Part shown: in pieces, positions 10,474 to 17,955 of the stretch
Layout: every line of letters begins with the position of its first letter
Position numbering within the stretch: the first letter of the stretch is position 1
Source of the DNA: Pseudomonadota bacterium
GTDB taxonomy: Bacteria; SAR324; NAC60-12
Reading direction: 5' to 3'
DNA: 41,695 nucleotides
Assembly (NCBI GenBank): GCA_004213175.1
Contig: SHAT01000013.1
Span: 1-41,695 of the forward strand
The notes under the pieces: generated by a model
What the model was told of the DNA's origin: nothing
Seen by the model: only the letters and a program-made list of their open reading frames with translations
The model's database searches: none
Position numbers and translations under genes: made by a program

Positions 10474-11091
10474 TCACAATAATGAATTAAGCTGCTTCAG
10501 AAGATGATCAGTATCAATATCATGAGGGACTGTCATACGTAATACCCCGTCGCGGTCAACTAAAATAATATCAGATGAGTGAGAAATCACGTAACCTAGA
10601 GTGGAATCCGGAACAAGTGTTTTTTTGTATTTAACTCCAAATTTTTCTGCCACCTTTTTAAGGACAGAAATTTCGTCTGTAAGTCCTATAATGTTAGGAT
10701 GGAAATATTTTGTATATCGATCAAGCAATTCTAGATTATCTCTCTCAGGATCAAGGCTGATGAAAAGTGCCCGTGTCTCCTGCAACCCAGCTCGAGACAT
10801 CTTTTTGTAGACATTTGCGATAGTTGCTAACGAAATAGGACATACTGTTGGACAGCCTGTGTAACCAAAAAAAATTAATACCACCGAACCACGGAGATCC
10901 TGTAGTGATAAAGGACCTGCAGCTGATTTTAAAGTAAAATCACCTCCTGAGAAGTCTTTTTTCAATGGCTCAGAATTATAATGGGCTGCAGACTTAGAAA
11001 CTAATACAGATGTTAAAAATAAAACTGCAAAAACCAGATAAGACTTTCCAAGTTTAAAAATCAATTTCTTCAAGTACATCATACATGTCAT
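10474..11091 (-). CDS. SCO1/SenC family copper/thiol-redox protein
   Basis: 205 residues with an N-terminal signal or anchor (residues 10-33) followed by a peroxiredoxin/thioredoxin fold. The CX3C copper site is YTGCPTVCP (Cys80, Cys84) and the distal ligand is His171 in YVISHSSD, so all three SCO1 ligands are present. SCO proteins deliver copper to, or reduce, the CuA site of cytochrome oxidase, and some serve as thiol-redox factors. The gene overlaps the preceding DUF302 gene by 38 bases. Met codons 4 and 5 are alternative starts. Confidence 0.88.
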   Translation of the reverse strand: MTCMMYLKKLIFKLGKSYLVFAVLFLTSVLVSKSAAHYNSEPLKKDFSGGDFTLKSAAGPLSLQDLRGSVVLIFFGYTGCPTVCPISLATIANVYKKMSRAGLQETRALFISLDPERDNLELLDRYTKYFHPNIIGLTDEISVLKKVAEKFGVKYKKTLVPDSTLGYVISHSSDIILVDRDGVLRMTVPHDIDTDHLLKQLNSLL

Positions 11092-11476
11092 TTTCGATTA
11101 TTTTGGCTATAGACATCATTTCTTTAGAATTAAATAGGCGAGCAAATGAGATAGGGCTTAAAAAAGATATAAAAATTTGTTTTTTTCCTAGAGGTTGGTA
11201 AACAATAAACTTTACCGGCATAAAAACGCCAGCTAGTAAATCAGAAGAAATTAGCCGACTGCAACTTTCTAGATTACAAAATTCGACTATTTTGTAATAT
11301 TTAAATTTAATACTACTGGGTGATTTTAAAACATCGCGATCATGAATATTGTCTATATTACTAACTCGAGTAATTAGGTAGTTCTTAGCCTTTATCTCCT
11401 GAATTAAATAATCAAGAATTTCTTCAAAATCTATCTCTGAAAAAACTTTAGTGACTATGTCTTCAGAAATATTCAT
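11054..11476 (-). CDS. DUF302 domain protein
   Basis: 140 residues without a signal peptide. The C-terminal two thirds show the DUF302 pattern: YKIVEFCNLESC, then FMPVKFIVYQ, then a PISFARLF-type helix. DUF302 proteins often occur in or near sulfur-oxidation and heavy-metal loci, but their biochemical function is not settled. Cysteines at about 67 and 72 lie in the conserved stretch. The gene sits between the cytochrome c and SCO1-like genes and overlaps the latter. Confidence 0.65.
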   Translation of the reverse strand: MNISEDIVTKVFSEIDFEEILDYLIQEIKAKNYLITRVSNIDNIHDRDVLKSPSSIKFKYYKIVEFCNLESCSRLISSDLLAGVFMPVKFIVYQPLGKKQIFISFLSPISFARLFNSKEMMSIAKIIENDMYDVLEEIDF

Positions 11477-11528
11477 TATTTCATATTCTGATCTTATTCT
11501 GATTAAAATTTATGTATGTATTTTCTAA

Positions 11529-12233
11529 TTAAATCCCCTCAGGTTTTTTAATTGTTTTTATATAATTTATTAAGTCCCAACGCTCTTCTTCCGACATTAC
11601 CAAGCCCCATGGAGGCATATCTGATTTCCCATTTTCTAATATCCAGAATAAATAACCATCAGCCCCACTATCTGCACCATTCCATACCCACAATTGTTTT
11701 GGCCACGTAGTAAACCCATGAGCAACCACACCGTACCCATTCCCGTTTAATCCATGACATTTTGCACAATTCTTTTTGAACGATTCTTCACCACGCTTTA
11801 CCGATGTTTCGAAATCAATCGTGGGATTCTTAACTTCACTAAAACCTACTACGTCTCCCATAACTGACATTACCTGGATCTCTTCTTCTGATAGTTCAGC
11901 ATTCGCAACAAGAGGTCCGTTGTGAACCTTATAAAAGTGCCCAGCGGGATCTTCAATTTCACCAATTACGGCTTCAATCTTATCTTTTGTAATCAGATCT
12001 GAATTATATTGAACTCGGAGAACTGGCCATCCAGAATTTGTTTTTTTTAAATCTAAATCTATTATTTTTAAATCTAATTTTTTTGGAAGCTCAGACTGTA
12101 ATGCCTTTATACTCGCTAAGGAAATTATCCCCTCGATTTTAAACTCTTCCTCTAATGTTTCAGCCATAATTGAAGACGAAACAAAAACAGCAAAGAAAAA
12201 GCAACTCACACATGTTCGTATAAAAAATTTCAT
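11529..12233 (-). CDS. Exported c-type monohaem cytochrome with unusual N-terminal domain
   Basis: 234 residues from ATG 12233, the start of a signal peptide (MKFFIRTCVSCFFFAVFV). A longer frame from 12281 overlaps soxZ by 4 bases (ATGA), so coupling is possible. The C-terminal domain is a class I cytochrome c: CAKCH at 156-160 and a likely Met ligand in KSDMPPWG (Met206). The first roughly 110 mature residues form a separate domain (QYNSDLITKDKIEAVIGEIE, then AGHFYKVHNGP) that I do not recognise beyond a loose ferredoxin-like feel. It follows soxZ directly. With no SoxA or SoxX visible here, it is the obvious local candidate electron acceptor for the Sox proteins (inference). Confidence 0.8.
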   Translation of the reverse strand: MKFFIRTCVSCFFFAVFVSSSIMAETLEEEFKIEGIISLASIKALQSELPKKLDLKIIDLDLKKTNSGWPVLRVQYNSDLITKDKIEAVIGEIEDPAGHFYKVHNGPLVANAELSEEEIQVMSVMGDVVGFSEVKNPTIDFETSVKRGEESFKKNCAKCHGLNGNGYGVVAHGFTTWPKQLWVWNGADSGADGYLFWILENGKSDMPPWGLVMSEEERWDLINYIKTIKKPEGI

Positions 12234-12277
12234 ATCAAATAGCCTTTTATTAATTAATAAATTGTTTGATAGGGAAC

Positions 12278-12631
12278 TCATCCCTTAAATTTTACTTTCT
12301 TAGAAGCTTCCCACTTTTTTCCAAAATTATCTATGAAAACAACTTTGATATCAGCCTCTTTAGTCGCCTTTAATTTAAATACAAATAATGGATTGTCGGC
12401 AATACCTGATGCTATCCGCAATCTGCTCACAAGATCTTCACCATAGTAGACCAGCATATTCCTGATAAATGTTACTGGCCTTACCCTATTAAATACAGGT
12501 TCTGAAGTATCATCAGCCATTGCCAGTCCCGTGAATGAAGGATGGTTAAACTTAACCTTAACTTTGATTACTTTATCCTTTTTTATCCTTCTAGAAATCC
12601 TTATGCGCGGAGGTTTTATTTCTTTGGCCAT
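12278..12631 (-). CDS. soxZ: SoxZ, sulfur-compound-chelating partner of SoxY
   Basis: 117 residues, no signal peptide and no cysteine, as usual for SoxZ, which is co-exported with SoxY. Family features: PRIRISRRIKKDKVIKVKV, then FNHPSFTGLAM, the central VTFIRNMLVYYGED strand region and a C-terminal Ig-like strand (FIDNFGKKWEASKKV). SoxYZ carries sulfur intermediates on the SoxY arm in the periplasm. It lies 35 bases downstream of soxB and overlaps the cytochrome's longest frame by 4 bases. soxY and soxZ are usually adjacent, but here soxB separates them. Confidence 0.88.
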   Translation of the reverse strand: MAKEIKPPRIRISRRIKKDKVIKVKVKFNHPSFTGLAMADDTSEPVFNRVRPVTFIRNMLVYYGEDLVSRLRIASGIADNPLFVFKLKATKEADIKVVFIDNFGKKWEASKKVKFKG

Positions 12632-12666
12632 TTTTTTTACAAATAAGATTTTTTAGATTTATATTT

Positions 12667-14283
12667 TTATTCAAAAGCTAATACTTTAATTCTATCGTCT
12701 AACGATGAAGTAATATTTGCTTCCCTCTCAATATAGTTAATTAATTCTTCTACAATCTTCTTCCCTGTATCTTTTACATGAGTCGCCCCAAACAAAGGAT
12801 TATTCTGAAATCTTGAGTGGGCAGAGGAAATTCTGTAAACAGTATCCTCAGAGAATTCTTTACCGCCAACGCTCATTTTAATTATTCTCTTTCCTGTAGG
12901 TTTAGTTATATCACATATAAGTTTCATTCCGGAGAATCTAATCATATCTCCACCAACCCTAGTATAAGGATCTTTATTGACTACAGAACTTATAATATTC
13001 TCAAGTAGATTTCGGAGTTCCTTTCCTCTCATGGAGAAGGTAAATACATGGCCTTGAGTTGGGATTATATTGTAGATATCCTCTTTCGTTATTTCCCCAG
13101 GTAGTAAAGAAGCCCCGAATCTCCACGCAGGGAAAAAAGCTATATCGGTTCTATGGGTTTCCCTCATTACATCAGTTATTAAGTTGCCAAGTGTACTTTG
13201 CCAAAAGTCACGGCGATGCAACAGACTACCAGATTTGCCTATTTTTTTGGAAAGTTCAGATTTATGAGGCCTATATGCTTGTTCTATTAATTTAGAAACT
13301 TTAGGATCAGGCTTAATCCTTTTCTGCATAACCTTATTGAGTCGGTACTCAAAATCAACTACTTTTTTATTTTTTACGTCCAAATCTAAACTAACAACAT
13401 ATTTACCATGAGCTCCCCCCTGAAAAACTATTGTATTATTCCATACTACAGGATCTGCTACCTCATCATGTGTATGTCCACTTAGAAGGACATCAATGCC
13501 ATTAACTCTTTTTGCAAACTTTTGATCAAGACCGAATCCACCATGAGATATTAGAATGACTAAGTCTGGATCTTCTTTTTTTCTGATTTCGGATAATAAC
13601 TCTCTGGCTGCGTCCTCCTTGATTCCAAAATTGTACATTTTGGCAGCACCGGTGGCTGCTGAAGTAAGTGCTGTCCAAGGATATGTAAAGCCGATAACAG
13701 CAATTTTTAATTTCCCAATCTTTCTAATTATATACTGATCAAGAACAGGTTCCTCCCAATCCTTATCAGTAAGATTAAACGCAATTACGGGAAATTTTGC
13801 CGATTCAATCAGATCTAGGAAATGATCATTATTGTAGAAAAACTCCCAATTCCCAGGGACCATTGCATCATAACCAATAGCATTCATAACCTTGACCATG
13901 GAAACTCCTTTATCTAAAAAAGAAATACCACCTCCATGCCAAGTATCACCAGCATCTAGTAACAGATTTTTCCCTGGTTTTTCAGCTCTTAGTTTTTTTA
14001 TCATGGTGGCAACGTACGCCATGCCACCGATTTTACCTTCTATCTTAGCTTTATTAATATAATCACCTTCTCGTGATACCGTCCCCCAAGGTTTAATATC
14101 GTCTAAGTATCTATAATACAAAGGTTTAAGGTACGTGTGTATATCATTAGTAGTTATTATCCTTACACTTTCAGTATCCGCAGCAAATGTAATTTTATCA
14201 AATGTCGAAATACTAATAATTAAGACATATAAAAAAAAAGCACTTAAAAATAGAAAACTTAACCTTTTAAGGCTGCTAAACAC
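12667..14283 (-). CDS. soxB: SoxB, S-sulfosulfanyl-L-cysteine sulfohydrolase
   Basis: 538 residues from GTG 14283. This start follows the soxY stop by one base and is preceded at 8 bases by GGAGG, which itself lies in the last codons of soxY. A TTG at 14304 is a less likely start. SoxB releases sulfate from the SoxY-bound thiosulfate adduct using two metals. Motifs of the 5'-nucleotidase-like metallophosphatase fold: NDIHTY (Asp47, His49), DAGDTWHGG, VPGNWEF, ISHGGFGLDQ and SGHTHD, then the C-terminal nucleotidase-like domain with LGNLITDVMRETH. The leader is an ordinary hydrophobic signal or anchor (residues 8-25) without a twin arginine. Confidence 0.92.
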   Translation of the reverse strand: MFSSLKRLSFLFLSAFFLYVLIISISTFDKITFAADTESVRIITTNDIHTYLKPLYYRYLDDIKPWGTVSREGDYINKAKIEGKIGGMAYVATMIKKLRAEKPGKNLLLDAGDTWHGGGISFLDKGVSMVKVMNAIGYDAMVPGNWEFFYNNDHFLDLIESAKFPVIAFNLTDKDWEEPVLDQYIIRKIGKLKIAVIGFTYPWTALTSAATGAAKMYNFGIKEDAARELLSEIRKKEDPDLVILISHGGFGLDQKFAKRVNGIDVLLSGHTHDEVADPVVWNNTIVFQGGAHGKYVVSLDLDVKNKKVVDFEYRLNKVMQKRIKPDPKVSKLIEQAYRPHKSELSKKIGKSGSLLHRRDFWQSTLGNLITDVMRETHRTDIAFFPAWRFGASLLPGEITKEDIYNIIPTQGHVFTFSMRGKELRNLLENIISSVVNKDPYTRVGGDMIRFSGMKLICDITKPTGKRIIKMSVGGKEFSEDTVYRISSAHSRFQNNPLFGATHVKDTGKKIVEELINYIEREANITSSLDDRIKVLAFE

Positions 14284-14284
14284 T

Positions 14285-14752
14285 TTAGCAACCTCCAGCT
14301 GCAACGCTCACATTTTTAAATGCTGCCCATTTCCCGTGCTGATTACACTCTGTCACTACCCAAACAGTACCATCTCCTCCAGATAATCGGATTTGAGTAC
14401 TTATATAAGCTTCTCCATTATCTGGTGTTAGGTAAAATTTACCCTTTATTACCACTGGATCAGCAAAATTCATAATTTGTATACTTTTTATATAGTGGTC
14501 TTCATCCATTGGGTGGTCAACGCTACAAACTATGGATGCTTGACTCCCATCTTCTACAACTGGGGGTAAAGAAATTTTTGGCACATGCATTTGTTCTAGA
14601 TCTGTCATATTTTCTAAATCTTTTGCAGTTTGAAAAACACCACCATGTGCTACATTTTGACAATTCATTAAAGATAATAAAGGTAATGCGACTCCCCCTA
14701 CCATTGAGTAGTTAAGAAATTTTCTTCTTGTAAAATCTTCTATATTTTTCAT
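14285..14752 (-). CDS. soxY: SoxY-like sulfur carrier with superoxide-reductase-type iron ligands
   Basis: 155 residues with a Tat-type leader (TRRKFLNYSMVGG, residues 8-20) and an Ig-like domain. The C-terminal arm ends exactly in GGC (Cys155), where canonical SoxY ends GGCGG. The body aligns by eye with SoxY (SVDHPMDEDHYIKSIQI against a known SVESPM-DDHVKSIHL pattern). Unlike canonical SoxY it also has every ligand of the desulfoferrodoxin/superoxide reductase centre: His56 in MHVP, His80 and His86 in HPMDEDHYI, and Cys136 and His139 in CNQHGKW. The neighbours soxB and soxZ support a SoxY role; the ligands suggest it may bind iron. AAGGAG precedes the ATG. A desulfoferrodoxin with an appended arm is the alternative reading. 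Confidence 0.82.
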   Translation of the reverse strand: MKNIEDFTRRKFLNYSMVGGVALPLLSLMNCQNVAHGGVFQTAKDLENMTDLEQMHVPKISLPPVVEDGSQASIVCSVDHPMDEDHYIKSIQIMNFADPVVIKGKFYLTPDNGEAYISTQIRLSGGDGTVWVVTECNQHGKWAAFKNVSVAAGGC

Positions 14753-14903
14753 TCAATTCTCCTTATTTGTTATTATGACTATGCCTACTTTCTAAACTAA
14801 ATCAGAGTCCCTAGAATTATTAAAAAAATAACAGAGTTCTAATATGGTCAAAAAAAAGGTGACCTAAAACTTTTTTACAAGAATTAGACCACCCTTTTTA
14901 AAT

Positions 14904-16286
14904 TTAATTTGATGATGCAATCTCAATAAAAAGGCTATCTTTACTATTAGGATTTTCTTTCATAGCAGTTTTAATTGCACTCGGACTTGGTACCCATCGC
15001 ACGCCATTATTTTCTATACCAGAGGCAATGTCTGTAGTAATTACATCCCATTGTGCTGGATTTGCTGAAGATGTATCAATTAATGTTGCAACATCCTCAC
15101 CTTTTGTCGAAACAATTGCTCGCGTACCTTCTGGATTAAAAGCGATATTATGAGGCCCCAAACCTGTCTCTATATCACTAATTTTTATATCTTTTTGGGT
15201 GTCAATAATAGATACAGTTTCAGACTTATTAGATTCATTTGCAAAAAGTCCGTATCTAGAATTTGCCGGATTTAAATAAAGTCGGTTCCCATTTTTACCA
15301 GTTTTTATTGTTTTTATAAGTTCAAGGCTAGCCATGTCAATTACTCCAACTGAATTATCTTTTCTCAAACCAACATAGCATTTAGAACCATCTGGAAGAC
15401 AGGTGAAATTGCCTCCACCAACAGGAACTTTAATTGTTTTATGTATTTCATTTGTAGAGGTATCAATTACGACAACTGCATTTTTGGCGCTAGCTAAAAA
15501 ATATTTGCCATCTACAGTCATTCCTCCGGCTCTTCCTCCCTTTATGGGGATAAATTTGATTTCTTTCCTTCCACTAACGTCCACAATTGAAACCCCCTTT
15601 GGTTCCTGCTGACATGTAGTAAACACTTTTGAATCATCAAATGTGAACATCGCATCTCTTGCGCCGGGGCAGCTTAGTTTAACTATATGTGATGGACGAC
15701 GGGTGTCGGTTCTTAGAAAAGTAAGATATCCATTCTTTTTGTCAAGAATGTTTCCACCTACAGCTAATGGTGTTTTATAAGCAAATCCAAAATGTAATGG
15801 AGCAATAATTTTTTTCCCACCCATACTCAGTTGAAAAGTATCAACTACTTCATGAGTAGCTAAATCAATGGTCCACATTACATCTTTCGCATAACGTTGG
15901 GAAGACCAAGCATATCTTCCTCCTGGAATAACGAAAATATGATGATTGCCATGGGGTTTAAAAGATGTACCTGAGGGGTCACTTAACTTAATTTTTTTGA
16001 TTGTCTCACCTACATTATAGTCAACAACTGAAACAGTACCTTCACCTTGATTATCAATAAGGAAATAACCATCCATGCCCTTTACTGCCGAAAAATCTGC
16101 CTTCATTGTATTCTGAGGATCCAGTCTAACTAGTGATTGATATTCACTAGAACTCATCCCTGTTGTTGGTGCTCCAATTTGTCCGCCTTCATGATGTTTG
16201 TGAGCATGATGTCCTTTACCTGTGCATCCAGCAATAATTAGAGATATCACCGCTGATGCCATCAATATAACTGAATTGTTTTTCAT
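14904..16286 (-). CDS. Beta-propeller (YVTN-type) lipoprotein with His-rich N-terminus
   Basis: 460 residues from ATG 16286, with GGAG 6 bases upstream (an in-frame ATG at 16298 is less likely). A signal peptide ends in a lipobox (LIIAGC, Cys21). A histidine-rich stretch, GHHAHKHHEGG, follows at once and could bind metal. The remainder consists of repeating propeller blades (VSVVDYNVGETIKKIKL, VVVIDTSTNEIHKTIKV, VGVIDMASLELIKTIKT and so on) typical of YVTN/NirF/cytochrome cd1-like propellers, without a CXXCH motif. It lies between soxY and the thiosulfate-transporter-like gene. The function is not known; an outer-face role in binding a sulfur compound or metal is only a guess. Confidence 0.75.
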   Translation of the reverse strand: MKNNSVILMASAVISLIIAGCTGKGHHAHKHHEGGQIGAPTTGMSSSEYQSLVRLDPQNTMKADFSAVKGMDGYFLIDNQGEGTVSVVDYNVGETIKKIKLSDPSGTSFKPHGNHHIFVIPGGRYAWSSQRYAKDVMWTIDLATHEVVDTFQLSMGGKKIIAPLHFGFAYKTPLAVGGNILDKKNGYLTFLRTDTRRPSHIVKLSCPGARDAMFTFDDSKVFTTCQQEPKGVSIVDVSGRKEIKFIPIKGGRAGGMTVDGKYFLASAKNAVVVIDTSTNEIHKTIKVPVGGGNFTCLPDGSKCYVGLRKDNSVGVIDMASLELIKTIKTGKNGNRLYLNPANSRYGLFANESNKSETVSIIDTQKDIKISDIETGLGPHNIAFNPEGTRAIVSTKGEDVATLIDTSSANPAQWDVITTDIASGIENNGVRWVPSPSAIKTAMKENPNSKDSLFIEIASSN

Positions 16287-16318
16287 AAATTTCTCCATTT
16301 TATTGATTAGCTTAATTA

Positions 16319-16332
16319 CTGATATATATCAG
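16319..16332. promoter_or_regulatory. 14-bp perfect palindrome upstream of the propeller gene
   Basis: CTGATATATATCAG is self-complementary over 14 bases and lies 33 bases upstream of the propeller gene start on the minus strand. It could be an operator, or a chance AT-rich palindrome. Confidence 0.3.
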
Positions 16333-16443
16333 AAAAGGTTCCTATAAAAACTATTTTTTACCTTCCTACCTATCTAAAGTTAATTACTCAGATCTCCAAT
16401 AGCACATGAAATATAACTTTGAAGAATTATTAACAACCGATGA

Positions 16444-17634
16444 TTAAACGATCACCAGCTTCCTAGTTGCTTCGTTCCATGAGACAATTATATACCAAAT
16501 TATCATGAGCAAGCAAATAGAAAAAATACCCATCTTCCATCCTATGAAGTCTGGAATGAAGAGGGTATCTCCTAACTGAGTTGACCAGCCACTTGTACTT
16601 AGCCATTCCCTGAAATAAGATCCAGAGAGAGTAAATGCAATCAATGCCACCCAAAGTTTTATATGACCCTCACCTGCTCGCCACAAAGTACCAGAAGCAC
16701 ATCCTCCTGTTAGAGACATTCCTATGCCAAAAATAGTACCGCCAACCAGACTGCCAAGCCAAAATCCTGCTGATACTTGTGACTCCCAATCCTTCATGTC
16801 TGACCATTTAAGGATTGAAAAACCAACTGTGCTAATTATAACTGCCAAAGCAACTGCTTTAGTTGCGCTCCCATCTCCTGTCATAAATGGTTCACGAAAA
16901 GCTCTAACAAAACAAAATCTTGTTCTTTGCATTATAATTCCTAGAACTAAACCGAAGAAGAGAAAGCCGCCCCTAATAGAGTAATCTAGATTGTCATATA
17001 CTAAAGCTAGCAATATTCCAAGAATTATAATTGATATACCTATTATTGGTTGATTTGTTTTATTTTTGCTGCCAGAAACATTCTTGGATGCTGTAGGTGC
17101 TGGGCTCCAGTATGTTATTTCCCATACTAATATTTTTAACCCTATAAAAGAACCTATAAGTAGCCCCCCCATCATAGCTACACCAGCCATAGACAAAGCA
17201 CTAATAGAACTAAAGAATCCTCCAATATTACAGCCAAAGGACATAGAAGATCCAATTCCCATTAGAACTCCTCCAACTACTGCTTTGTAGAGTTCTCTAC
17301 TAGGTGCATTTCTGATTTGGAATTGTTTGGCTAGAAGTGCTGAAGCTAAAGCGCCTGCAATTATGCCAAAATTTAGTATTGAAGTTGAATAAAGGTGAGG
17401 ATTTATAATTGTGATTTCAGTAATTTCTAGACTGTTAAAAAACCAGTTCCCCCAGTTCCTTACACCATCTGCAACACTCCATGCTTTTTCAAAAGCAAAC
17501 ATAAAGACATTTATAAAACCAAACAAAAGCCCACCTACCCACATCGGCCATTGTTTTTCAAAAAACTTTGCATATCCCGCAGCAAAAACTTCTTTTATAT
17601 TTTCTGGCTCTTTCGTTACTAATGCATCTGCCAT
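16444..17634 (-). CDS. YeeE/YedE (TsuA-like) thiosulfate/sulfur transporter
   Basis: 396 residues with about nine or more hydrophobic segments and the duplicated DUF395 (sulfur transport) pattern. The conserved cysteines of the family are visible: Cys135 in SFGCNIGG, Cys241 in RTRFCF, and Cys312 in TGGCASGTLWRAGEG. TsuA/YeeE members import thiosulfate across the inner membrane through a relay of cysteines, and other members accept different sulfur compounds. It ends 157 bases before the propeller gene. It is preceded on the same strand by the TGA-containing tusA-like gene, and YeeE-TusA pairing is a known arrangement. Uptake of thiosulfate or sulfane sulfur for the Dsr route is the likely role. 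Confidence 0.88.
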   Translation of the reverse strand: MADALVTKEPENIKEVFAAGYAKFFEKQWPMWVGGLLFGFINVFMFAFEKAWSVADGVRNWGNWFFNSLEITEITIINPHLYSTSILNFGIIAGALASALLAKQFQIRNAPSRELYKAVVGGVLMGIGSSMSFGCNIGGFFSSISALSMAGVAMMGGLLIGSFIGLKILVWEITYWSPAPTASKNVSGSKNKTNQPIIGISIIILGILLALVYDNLDYSIRGGFLFFGLVLGIIMQRTRFCFVRAFREPFMTGDGSATKAVALAVIISTVGFSILKWSDMKDWESQVSAGFWLGSLVGGTIFGIGMSLTGGCASGTLWRAGEGHIKLWVALIAFTLSGSYFREWLSTSGWSTQLGDTLFIPDFIGWKMGIFSICLLMIIWYIIVSWNEATRKLVIV

Positions 17635-17718
17635 ATAACTTTCATATTAATTAAATTATTGCAAAACAAAATTAACCAGAATCCTTTTTAATAAGACCCC
17701 AATTACTCTAAAATCTTC

Positions 17719-17955
17719 TTATTTTGTACACATAACATAGAAATTCAATTCCCCATTTTGAATCACTATTTGTAGTAATTTATGTCCGGAAGTCCTGCAC
17801 CAGGCCTTTATATCAGACTCCGCTCATGGGTGAGAACTGCTCACTTGTAAAATATCTCCGACAACCAATTTTTTCATAGCCTGCCATGTGCGGATAACTG
17901 GCATACCCATCCCGCAGTCACCAAGTTGGATATTTAATTTGATTTTCATTGACAT
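17719..17955 (-). CDS. TusA-like sulfur carrier with in-frame TGA (candidate selenoprotein)
   Basis: A 79-codon frame (ATG 17955 to TAA 17719) holds one in-frame TGA at 17826-17824 (codon 44). An in-frame TAG two codons before the ATG fixes the start. Before the TGA: KIKLNIQLGDCGMGMPVIRT, then a WQAMKKLVVGDILQV helix-strand. After it: AESDIKAWCRTSGHKLLQ and a last strand. This is the whole TusA fold (beta1, CPxP helix, beta2, GH motif) at normal length. The catalytic site is Cys14 in CGMGMP, a CPxP variant two residues longer. The TGA falls in SSHP-TGA-AESDI; from memory of TusA relatives, Cys can occur at this spot (HPC/HSC-type), which suits Sec insertion. A hairpin follows. Neighbours are dsrE2 upstream and yeeE downstream. 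A nonsense-mutated pseudogene is the alternative, but both sides look fully conserved. Confidence 0.7.
17785..17826 (-). promoter_or_regulatory. Candidate bacterial SECIS hairpin after the in-frame TGA
   Basis: On the minus strand, downstream of the TGA, AAG-G-CCTG, loop GTG, CAGG-A-CTT can form a 7-bp stem with one G-A mismatch (17808-17790). The first loop base is G, 24 bases after the TGA. Published bacterial SECIS rules (loop 3-14 nt, a G among its first two bases, about 16-37 nt from UGA) are met. A competing fold pairs CGGAGTCTG (from 17822) with CAGGACTTCCG (to 17787), with two single-base bulges. Confidence 0.5.

Noticed and set aside
17719-17955. Tusa-like gene as a plain pseudogene
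   Set aside because: Only one stop is present, and it is TGA. The rest of the frame is intact and family-like and is followed by a SECIS-like hairpin. Not excluded, but less likely than recoding.
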